NCBI GenBank assembly: GCA_900552415.1
Contig: USAD01000004.1
Location: 1-25,533 of the forward strand
DNA length: 25,533 bases
Direction: 5' to 3'
Source of the DNA: an uncultured Parabacteroides sp.
GTDB lineage: Bacteria > Bacteroidota > Bacteroidia > Bacteroidales > Tannerellaceae
The notes below the pieces were generated by a model. The model saw only the letters and a program-made list of their open reading frames with translations, ran no database searches and was not told the DNA's origin. Both the position numbers and the translations under genes were made by a program. This document shows, piece after piece, positions 9,036 to 14,631 of the stretch; the first letter of the stretch is position 1; each line of letters starts with the position of its first letter.

Positions 9036-9845
9036 ATGAAATCAATATTGGAAAATCGCCCGGCACTGGCAAGGGAAGTAAACCGGTGCGCCGAGGTGGC
9101 CGGCTATCTTTGGCAAAAAGGATGGGCCGAGCGGAATGGTGGCAACATTACGATCAATATTACGGAATGGATTGATGATGAGATCCGGCAAATGCCGCCG
9201 GTAGCGGGTCCTTTCGAGATCGGCTTGACTTTGCCCCACCTGAAAGGGACTTATTTCTATTGCAAGGGCACCAATAAACGGATGCGTGACTTGGCCCGTT
9301 GGCCGATGGAAAATGGAGCCGTGATCCGGATACTCGACGATTGTGCCCGTTATGAGATTGTCGCTGATCAGCCGGTCATGCCGACTTCCGAGTTGCCGTC
9401 GCACTTGGGCGTGCATGATTACCTGTTGTCGACGGGCTCGAAATGCCGTGCCTCTTTGCATACCCATCCGATCGAGTTGATCGCCATGTCGCATCATGCG
9501 CCCTTCTTGGGTAAGGATGTCCTTTCAAACCTTTTGTGGAGCATGATCCCCGAGACGAAGGCATTTTGTCCTCGTGGTTTGGGTATAGCGCCGTATGCTT
9601 TGCCTGGTTCGAGCCAATTGGCGGATGCGACTATCCGTCAGCTCGACGATTACGACGTCGTACTTTGGGAGAAACATGGCGCGTTTGCTGTTGGCGAGGA
9701 TATCTTTGAGGCGTTCGATCAGATCGACGTGTTGAACAAGTCTGCCCAGATCTATATGTCCGCTCGCAATATGGGTTTCGTGCCCGCGGGCATGACGGCA
9801 GAGGAGATGCGTGAGATGAGTGTCGCTTTCAACCTGCCTAAGTAA
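9036..9845 (+). CDS. rhaD: Rhamnulose-1-phosphate aldolase
   Basis: Class II zinc aldolase that splits L-rhamnulose 1-phosphate into dihydroxyacetone phosphate and L-lactaldehyde. The 269 residues align in length and motifs with E. coli RhaD: Glu119 in TSELPSH corresponds to the catalytic Glu117, the zinc ligands His142 and His144 are in SLHTHP, and His214 is in LWEKHGAF. The N-terminal GGNITINI segment is the phosphate-binding loop. The gene follows rhaA after 86 bases (8950-9035), in which I see neither a convincing terminator nor a full TTG/TAnnTTTG promoter. Co-transcription with rhaB-rhaA is therefore likely but not certain. No lactaldehyde reductase gene follows; a terminator closes the set. 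Confidence 0.96.
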   Translation: MKSILENRPALAREVNRCAEVAGYLWQKGWAERNGGNITINITEWIDDEIRQMPPVAGPFEIGLTLPHLKGTYFYCKGTNKRMRDLARWPMENGAVIRILDDCARYEIVADQPVMPTSELPSHLGVHDYLLSTGSKCRASLHTHPIELIAMSHHAPFLGKDVLSNLLWSMIPETKAFCPRGLGIAPYALPGSSQLADATIRQLDDYDVVLWEKHGAFAVGEDIFEAFDQIDVLNKSAQIYMSARNMGFVPAGMTAEEMREMSVAFNLPK

Positions 9846-9903
9846 TGGTTGGATAAGAATGCCTGTGGTTGGGTCTTGATAATGCCCGTTATTCATAAAA
9901 GAC

Positions 9904-9936
9904 AATGCCCATCGTCAATTCCTGACGATGGGCATT
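9904..9936. terminator. Bidirectional intrinsic terminator after rhaD
   Basis: Perfect 14-bp stem AATGCCCATCGTCA / TGACGATGGGCATT with loop ATTCC, followed by ATTGTTTA on the + strand and a T-rich GTCTTTTATG on the - strand. It lies between the convergent rhaD (+) and M28 peptidase (-) genes and can serve both. Confidence 0.88.
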
Positions 9937-9957
9937 ATTGTTTACTCCGTTAATCGA

Positions 9958-11499
9958 TTATTCTTTCTTATATAAACCTTCCCGTGAGAGTTGTTTGTCG
10001 AGATTAGCGACACCCAACGCTACGATAGCTGTTACGGTTGCGGTCTGCTCCTGATATTCGGGAATATTCTTTGTGTAAAGGTCACGTTCCGTGTGCCAGA
10101 TCTCCCCATAACGGAAGTCGTAGCCCTTGAAGTCCTCGGTCGTGAAACCAATGGTCGGGACACCCTCGACGGCGAACACGGTCGCGTCGGTGCCGCCCGG
10201 TGTCTTCGGTTGCTTGCGCGGCTCGCTGACTTTTACCTCAAAGGGATAGTCTGGACGTATCTTCTTGATCGGCTCACAGATCTTGACAAAGTCGTCGTAC
10301 ATCGCTTGCGGGACAGAGATGCCTACTGGAGGCTCCGGACCGCCGTCACGGTTGAACATATTCGAGATCTTGGCAAGCTTCTCTGGATTGTTTTTCACCC
10401 ATGCCTTGGCACCCAACAAACCGAATTCCTCACCGGCGAAGGCAATGAAGAGGATTGTCCGTTTGGGTTTCGCCCCAGATTGGGCGATCATGCGGGCCGC
10501 TTCCATCATAGGTCCGATACCCGTACCGCAGTCGATGCCACCGGTCGCCACGTCGTAGGCGTCGAGGTGACCGCTGACGATGACATACTCATCCGGATAT
10601 TTCGTTCCCTTAATGGAAGCGACTACCGAATGATATTTCACCGGTCCTAGCTTGAAGTGGTTACGGATGTCGAATTCCAGCTGGAAGTCGCGACGCTCCT
10701 CAACCATCTGTTTGATGATGGCGAACTGGTGCTTGTCCAATTTGATGTCCGGTTGCTCAGGCAGGTTGTCGAAGGTCATCTGGTCCAGCATCTTGCGATC
10801 GTAGAGCGCACGGATAGGAATCTCTGACGATTGGATGAAGCCCAAGGCGCCCGCCTCGCACATCTCCTTGTAGAACAGGCCGGGGAATTCCTTATATTCC
10901 AGGAGTGGCGTGTTCTCGCCCGTCTCGCGGTTCTTCATCTGGATCTCACGGTTCTTGCGTGTGATCTCCTCGTTCTCTTTCTTTATTTCCGCACGGATGG
11001 AATCACCCGCCGCCGAGCGGTCGATAGGCCATCCCGTATTGGTTCCCGATATCAGGACCCAAGCGCCGTTGAGGCGACCTTTGATCCGCTTGAATTCCGC
11101 TTCGGTACGGGGTTCGATCACGACGTGGCCACGTTGTACGCCCTTCGTACCAGAGGTGTAAGATGGTGTCGCGAAATGAAGTGTCATTCCGTTCTCGCCC
11201 AGAAGACGCCCGAACCATGGCCCACGGTTGAAACCGACCGGTATGGATCCCGCCTCTTGCAGTTCTACATCCAATCCCCATTTCTTGTACTCATGGACCA
11301 TCCATTCTGCCGCATTCTCATAAGCGTCAGAACCGATGAGCCTGCCACCAAACCGATTGGTCAAGATATCCAACTGGTGCATGACCTGATTGTCGGTCTG
11401 GCCGATTTCGATGATTTTCTTGATGGCGGCATCCTGCGCGTTCGCCGGAACAAAATTTAAGCAAGCGCATGCCGCACATAATAGCCAAACTTTTTTCAT
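9958..11499 (-). CDS. Exported M28-family metallopeptidase with inserted PA-like domain
   Basis: A 513-residue periplasmic or secreted di-zinc amino- or carboxypeptidase related to carboxypeptidase Q. The signal peptide ends about NA|QD (residues 20-23). The M28 metal set is complete and in order: His311 in SGHLDAYD, Asp323 in GGIDCGTG, Glu357-Glu358 in FAGEEFG (general base and ligand), Asp385 in NRDGG, and His469 in EIWHTERD. Between the N-terminal part and this catalytic part lies an insert (about residues 115-290) with PA-domain-like GHVVIEP and GRLNGAWVLISG and a very charged stretch rich in Lys, Glu and Arg (170-195), probably helical. The second Asp usually seen in the DD pair after the first ligand is Cys here. 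The substrate is unknown. Its promoter overlaps that of the divergent EFR1-type gene. Confidence 0.9.
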   Translation of the reverse strand: MKKVWLLCAACACLNFVPANAQDAAIKKIIEIGQTDNQVMHQLDILTNRFGGRLIGSDAYENAAEWMVHEYKKWGLDVELQEAGSIPVGFNRGPWFGRLLGENGMTLHFATPSYTSGTKGVQRGHVVIEPRTEAEFKRIKGRLNGAWVLISGTNTGWPIDRSAAGDSIRAEIKKENEEITRKNREIQMKNRETGENTPLLEYKEFPGLFYKEMCEAGALGFIQSSEIPIRALYDRKMLDQMTFDNLPEQPDIKLDKHQFAIIKQMVEERRDFQLEFDIRNHFKLGPVKYHSVVASIKGTKYPDEYVIVSGHLDAYDVATGGIDCGTGIGPMMEAARMIAQSGAKPKRTILFIAFAGEEFGLLGAKAWVKNNPEKLAKISNMFNRDGGPEPPVGISVPQAMYDDFVKICEPIKKIRPDYPFEVKVSEPRKQPKTPGGTDATVFAVEGVPTIGFTTEDFKGYDFRYGEIWHTERDLYTKNIPEYQEQTATVTAIVALGVANLDKQLSREGLYKKE

Positions 11500-11524
11500 G
11501 TGTATTACGAATTAAATATCTTCG

Positions 11525-11556
11525 CAAAATAAAAGGTTTGCTTTCATAAAGACAAA
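11525..11556 (-). promoter_or_regulatory. Promoter of the M28 peptidase gene
   Basis: On the - strand TTTG (complement of 11553-11556) is followed after 20 bases by TTATTTTG (complement of 11525-11532). This is one mismatch from TTTG-N19-21-TAnnTTTG. It would start transcription about 18 bases before the ATG at 11499. It overlaps the + strand promoter at 11537-11568. Confidence 0.6.
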
Positions 11557-11568
11557 TTTTTATGCTTG
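11537..11568 (+). promoter_or_regulatory. Promoter of the EFR1-type ferrodoxin gene
   Basis: TTTG at 11537-11540, a 20-base spacer, then TATGCTTG at 11561-11568, one mismatch from the Bacteroidota consensus. It lies 25 bases before the ATG at 11594. Its -33 half falls within the spacer of the opposing promoter, so the two polymerase sites would exclude each other. Confidence 0.55.
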
Positions 11569-11593
11569 TTTTATAAGAAAATGTAAGAATTCT

Positions 11594-12376
11594 ATGATCT
11601 ATTATTTTTCAGGAACCGGTAATTCCGCTTGGGTCGCGAAGCGTTTGGCTTCCTATTTGGGTGAGTCCGTGCGGAATATCGTTCAAGTGATGGCTGATCC
11701 CTCGGTCAGTCCGATTATTGACTTGGAAAAAGAGGAACGCTTGGTTTTTGTCTTTCCGGTCCATTCATGGGGACCTGCCGAATACATGCGTCGCTTTTTG
11801 GGACAGCTGTTGATCGAGGGCTACGAGGGGCAACAGGTGGCCGCAGTGTGTGTCTGTGGTGATGATTGTGGCCGGACCGACGAGATTGTCAGTCGTCTCT
11901 TGATGCGGCAGGGTGTGCGCCTTTCCGCTTGTCTGTCGGTTTGTATGCCTAATAATTATATATTGTTGCCAGGTTTCGATGTCGACGATAAGGCGCTTGA
12001 GCGACAGAAGTTGGAGAATGCCGAGAGACAGGTGGCTGAAGTGGCGAATAGTCTGCTTGGAAATGCCGAGGCGATGCCGGTCTATATGGCAGGTTCGATG
12101 CCAGCGCTTAAGACCCGTTTGGTTAATCCGTTGTTCAGGGCCAGTTTACGTCTGCGAAATTATTTCCGGGCGACGGACCGGTGTGTCTCTTGTGGCTTAT
12201 GTGAACGGATCTGCCCGTCGAAGCTTATCACGATAGATGATGATGGCCGGCCAAGGTGGAAGAGGCATGGGTGTGTCCAATGTCTCGCTTGCGTGCATCG
12301 TTGTCCGACACGGGCGATCGAGTATGGTAACATCACGGTTAAGAAGGGGCGCTATCGCCATCCGGACATAAAATAA
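11594..12376 (+). CDS. EFR1-type ferrodoxin (flavodoxin-like domain plus two 4Fe-4S clusters)
   Basis: A 260-residue cytoplasmic electron carrier. The N-terminus is flavodoxin-like, with the FMN phosphate loop FSGTGNSAWVA at residues 5-15 and VFPVHSWGPAEYMRRF further on. The C-terminus holds two complete bacterial ferredoxin motifs, CVSCGLCERICP (Cys197, 200, 203, 207) and CVQCLACVHRCP (Cys227, 230, 233, 237). This arrangement is that of the EFR1 family seen in many gut anaerobes; the redox partner is not known. It stands alone on the + strand, divergent from the M28 gene, with only a weak 5-bp hairpin (12388-12402) after it, so some read-through into the next gene is possible. Confidence 0.87.
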   Translation: MIYYFSGTGNSAWVAKRLASYLGESVRNIVQVMADPSVSPIIDLEKEERLVFVFPVHSWGPAEYMRRFLGQLLIEGYEGQQVAAVCVCGDDCGRTDEIVSRLLMRQGVRLSACLSVCMPNNYILLPGFDVDDKALERQKLENAERQVAEVANSLLGNAEAMPVYMAGSMPALKTRLVNPLFRASLRLRNYFRATDRCVSCGLCERICPSKLITIDDDGRPRWKRHGCVQCLACVHRCPTRAIEYGNITVKKGRYRHPDIK

Positions 12377-12409
12377 CGTGACGACAAACCGGTTCATCCG
12401 GTGGCCCTA

Positions 12410-12439
12410 TTGTTTATTGACGATATTCATTTACTTTTG
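12410..12439 (+). promoter_or_regulatory. Strong Bacteroidota-type promoter before the YiiX-like gene
   Basis: TTG at 12410-12412, a 19-base spacer, then TACTTTTG at 12432-12439, an exact fit to TTG-N19-TAnnTTTG. The ATG at 12448 is only 8 bases after the box, so the transcript would have almost no leader. Confidence 0.65.
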
Positions 12440-12447
12440 CGAGAGGT

Positions 12448-13077
12448 ATGGGAAAGAGTGGTGATTGGGGCTTATGGATGCTAGCGCTGTTTTCCTGTCT
12501 GTTATGGGCATGTCGGGAACCGGATACTCGTATAGGCAGGAACTTGGATCTTCCTTACGGGCGCTTCAGGGATGGTGACCTGGCGTTCAGGCGAGGTGGA
12601 GGCTTGACCAGTCGGGCCGTTTTGGCGGCCGACGCTGGCGGTGTCTATTCGCATGTGGGTCTCTTGAAAAGAGAGGGAGATGAATGGTTCGTGATCCATG
12701 CCGTACCGGGCGAGCCGGTTGACGCTACGGATGTCGATCGGGTCAAATGTGAGCCGGTTGACCGCTTTTTTGCCGCTGACCGGGCGGTATGTGGCGCGGT
12801 GATGCGGGTCAAGGCCGATTCCCTCTTATGTGCCGGTGCTGCTTGCCATGCCGGGCGTCTTGCTCTTGAGCGTGTCCTGTTTGATCACGATTATGACTTG
12901 GCGGATACAACCCGGTTGTATTGTACAGAACTGGTCGATTTCGTGTATCGGACTCAAGGCATTGACCTGCCGGAAGGAAGGATCAGCAGAATCCAGTTGC
13001 CCGGTTTTCATGGCGATTTTCTTTTGCCATCCGATCTTTTTGAGAGTGGGAAATTGGATTTGTTGTTTGAGTTTTAA
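12448..13077 (+). CDS. YiiX/YebB-like NlpC/P60-type cysteine hydrolase, lipoprotein
   Basis: A 209-residue protein with a lipoprotein signal: hydrophobic segment and lipobox LLWAC with Cys22 as the lipidated residue. The mature part matches the permuted papain-like YiiX/DUF830 family: FRDGDLAFRRG (40-50), GVYSHVGLLKR with the likely catalytic His69, and RLYCTELVDFVY with the likely nucleophile Cys159. Relatives act as amidases or peptidases on cell-wall peptides or as lipid amidases; the substrate here cannot be told. The start at 12448 is the only Met giving a sensible signal peptide, although it falls almost on the predicted transcription start. A second lipoprotein gene follows after 37 bases and is probably co-transcribed. 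Confidence 0.82.
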   Translation: MGKSGDWGLWMLALFSCLLWACREPDTRIGRNLDLPYGRFRDGDLAFRRGGGLTSRAVLAADAGGVYSHVGLLKREGDEWFVIHAVPGEPVDATDVDRVKCEPVDRFFAADRAVCGAVMRVKADSLLCAGAACHAGRLALERVLFDHDYDLADTTRLYCTELVDFVYRTQGIDLPEGRISRIQLPGFHGDFLLPSDLFESGKLDLLFEF

Positions 13078-13114
13078 GAAGGAATAAATGTTTAACCTAA
13101 AAATAGAGAAGAGT

Positions 13115-13516
13115 ATGAGAAGACTGTTTTATTTAAGTTTCGTGATGGTGGCGTTGTTTTTTTCCGCCTGCTCGTCGAATACGCCAAGTAAGGCGATGGA
13201 AAAATACCTGAGCGAGCTTCAGGACGATGACCTGGAGGCCTTTGTTGATGGAATGAGTTTCAGCGATAAGCTTTCCGATAAGGAGATCGAGCGTCAGAAG
13301 GCAGGTTATGTGGCCCTGATGAGCGAGAAGAGCTCGAAGGAACTTGAGAAACGGGGCGGCATAGAAGATTTTGAGATTCTCTCTGAGGAGGTCAACGAGA
13401 AAGGGGATTGGGCGAAAGTCCGGTTCAAGATCTATTTCGGTGACGGTGGCGAGGAGGAATCGACTCAAGTCCTGGTCAAGAAAGATGGAAAATGGCTGAT
13501 GATGGCCAAGAAATAG
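13115..13516 (+). CDS. Small DUF4878-like lipoprotein
   Basis: A 133-residue secreted lipoprotein of unknown function. The ATG at 13115 is chosen over one at 13088 because it starts directly with a signal sequence (MRRLFYLSF, hydrophobic core) ending in the lipobox FFSAC, and has a purine-rich AGAGAAGAG just upstream. The mature part is an alpha+beta domain of the cystatin/NTF2-like kind: a helix with AMEKYLSELQDDDLEAFVD, charged helices, then strands WAKVRFKIYFGD, STQVLVKKDG and KWLMMAKK at the very end. The closing 'KKDGKWL' strand is typical of DUF4878. It follows the YiiX-like lipoprotein gene and precedes a strong terminator, so the two form a small operon. Confidence 0.78.
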   Translation: MRRLFYLSFVMVALFFSACSSNTPSKAMEKYLSELQDDDLEAFVDGMSFSDKLSDKEIERQKAGYVALMSEKSSKELEKRGGIEDFEILSEEVNEKGDWAKVRFKIYFGDGGEEESTQVLVKKDGKWLMMAKK

Positions 13517-13538
13517 GTGTACGGTAAATATAAAGGAA

Positions 13539-13579
13539 CAGGGTGTATCAAGCCGCATAAAAGCGGTTGATACACCCTG
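13539..13579. terminator. Intrinsic terminator after the lipoprotein pair
   Basis: Long stem CAGGGTGTATCAA-GCCGC / GCGG-TTGATACACCCTG with one bulged G and loop ATAAAA, followed by CTCTTTTAT. Stem length and T-rich tail make this a convincing terminator for the lipoprotein operon. It would also face any - strand transcript from 13600-13713. Confidence 0.85.
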
Positions 13580-13599
13580 CTCTTTTATGGGGGAGTTGT

Positions 13600-13713
13600 T
13601 TATTGCTTGTTAAGCTTTCCGATCTCCTTGCCCATCAGGAGATGTTCCCAGCCTCCATTGCCATTCTTGTGTGGTCGCGTTGTAATTGTGCCGGACTTTT
13701 GGAAAAGTATGTG
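13600..13713 (-). pseudogene. Possible remnant reading frame, 37 codons to a stop
   Basis: On the - strand a frame is open from 13713 to TAA at 13602-13600. It reads like a protein end (HKNGNGGWEHLLMGKEIGKL, then NKQ). It has no plausible start: the only Met is eleven codons before the stop, and a stop codon lies directly upstream at 13716-13714. A second - strand frame (13787 to 13635) overlaps it. Either a gene eroded by frameshifts and stops lies here, or the frame is chance. The family is not recognised. The rest of 13517-13926 holds a terminator, a 21-bp tandem repeat and a promoter, and no other gene is supported. Confidence 0.25.
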
Positions 13714-13759
13714 TTACAGCTAGAAAAGAAATTCAGTTCTGGACCTGTTCTTCCGTCGT

Positions 13760-13843
13760 ATCGAAGAAAATCCTTGTCCCAAGCCATAGGATACTTATTT
13801 CAAGGTTTGGGATAATTATCTCGGGCCTTGAGATAATTATCTC
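13760..13843. repeat. 21-bp tandem repeat with palindromic core GATAATTATC
   Basis: Read on the - strand, successive 21-base units begin GAGATAATTATCTC (13843 down), GAGATAATTATCCC (13822 down), GAAATAAGTATCCT (13801 down) and a strongly decayed GGGACAAGGATTTT (13780 down). The first two contain the perfect 10-bp palindrome GATAATTATC at 13832-13841 and 13811-13820, exactly 21 bases apart. The first is extended to a perfect 14-bp palindrome (13830-13843). The array ends 11 bases before the -33 element of the next gene's promoter. It may be a regulator-binding array or a simple tandem duplication that is decaying. Confidence 0.7.
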
Positions 13844-13854
13844 ACGGTTTGATC

Positions 13855-13885
13855 TTGACTTTTCATGCGGAATTGATTATATTTA
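13855..13885 (+). promoter_or_regulatory. Promoter of the HU-winged-helix gene
   Basis: TTG at 13855-13857, a 20-base spacer, then TATATTTA at 13878-13885, one mismatch from TAnnTTTG. It predicts a leader of about 35 bases before the ATG at 13927. The palindromic repeat lies immediately upstream, the usual place for an activator or an upstream operator. Confidence 0.55.
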
Positions 13886-13926
13886 AGGTAGTTGCAAAAA
13901 TAATTTCTCATCAGGCAAGAATAAGA

Positions 13927-14562
13927 ATGGTTAAGTATATCAAACAGGAGATGCCCGATATGACGGGCAAAGGAGAGACGAGAGCCTATTATCGGATTAG
14001 GTCGGTTGGTAATATTGATACCCGTGAGTTTATCCGGTTGGTCAGTCAGGCAGGTGGAGGTTTGAGTGAGGGCAGCGTGTCGCACGTGCTGTACCAGATG
14101 ACAAGCAAGCTGGCCGACCTGTTGGGGCGTGGCCATACGGTTACGATTGATGGGCTAGGGACATTCAAGGCAACCCTTGGCGTGCGCAGAGGCAAGGAGA
14201 TGGACTCGCTCGACGGGGAAGGGGAGAAACTCAACGCGAGAAGTATTGAGGTGAATGGCATTAATTTCAGGGTCGATAAACGGTTGGTCCAGGAGACCGA
14301 TCAAGGTTGCGTGCTCGAACGCGGGCCGGTTTGCCGATTGCGACGCTCGCCCTACACGCTGGAGGAGCGGCTTCGTTTGGCGCTCGATTATCTGAAGGAG
14401 AATGGGGTGATGCGAGTGATGGATTATGCCCGGCTGACCGGCCTTTCACGGTCGACGGCAGCCCGTGAACTCAAGGCGTTCCGGCAGGACCCGGCCTCTG
14501 GTCTTACCTTCTCCGGACGGGGAACGGCTAAGGTCTATGTGCGTGATGAGTCTAACTGTTAA
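13927..14562 (+). CDS. HU-related DNA-binding protein with C-terminal winged helix
   Basis: A 211-residue DNA-binding protein. The start is placed at ATG 13927 (MVKYIKQEMP), where the HU-like homology begins; an upstream ATG at 13849 would run the frame through the promoter. Residues 1 to about 125 form the Bacteroidota-type HU-related domain: an N-terminal extension, the helical part (REFIRLVSQ, SVSHVLYQMTSKLADLL) and the strand pair TVTIDGLGTFKATLG. Residues 145-208 form an added helix-turn-helix (LDYLKENGVMRVMDYARLTG, then LSRSTAARELKAF) with a wing-like tail (GRGTAKVYVRD). It probably binds DNA through both modules, as a regulator or a specialised nucleoid protein. It may recognise the palindromes upstream of its own promoter, but that is conjecture. 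It is a single gene, closed by a terminator. Confidence 0.8.
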   Translation: MVKYIKQEMPDMTGKGETRAYYRIRSVGNIDTREFIRLVSQAGGGLSEGSVSHVLYQMTSKLADLLGRGHTVTIDGLGTFKATLGVRRGKEMDSLDGEGEKLNARSIEVNGINFRVDKRLVQETDQGCVLERGPVCRLRRSPYTLEERLRLALDYLKENGVMRVMDYARLTGLSRSTAARELKAFRQDPASGLTFSGRGTAKVYVRDESNC

Positions 14563-14568
14563 AAAAAG

Positions 14569-14604
14569 ATCCCCGGCAAGGACCTGAGCGACCTTGTCGG
14601 GGAT
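14569..14604. terminator. Bidirectional terminator between the HU-like gene and glgP
   Basis: A 13-bp stem ATCCCCGGCAAGG / CCTTGTCGGGGAT with one G-T pair and a 10-base loop. It is preceded by seven A (14561-14567), which form a T-run on the - strand, and followed by TGAGCCTTATCTTA on the + strand. It is best as the terminator of the - strand phosphorylase gene and also serves the HU-like gene. Confidence 0.82.
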
Positions 14605-14631
14605 TGAGCCTTATCTTATCGTCCTTCTGGA

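Noticed and set aside
12388..12402. Terminator after the EFR1-type gene (ACCGG-TTCAT-CCGGT)
   Set aside because: The stem is only five pairs and no T-run follows directly; too weak to call.
13567..13886. Two + strand frames of 82 and 66 codons
   Set aside because: They start in or near the terminator and run through the 21-bp repeat (repeated IIISGLE-like words); neither has a ribosome site or domain.
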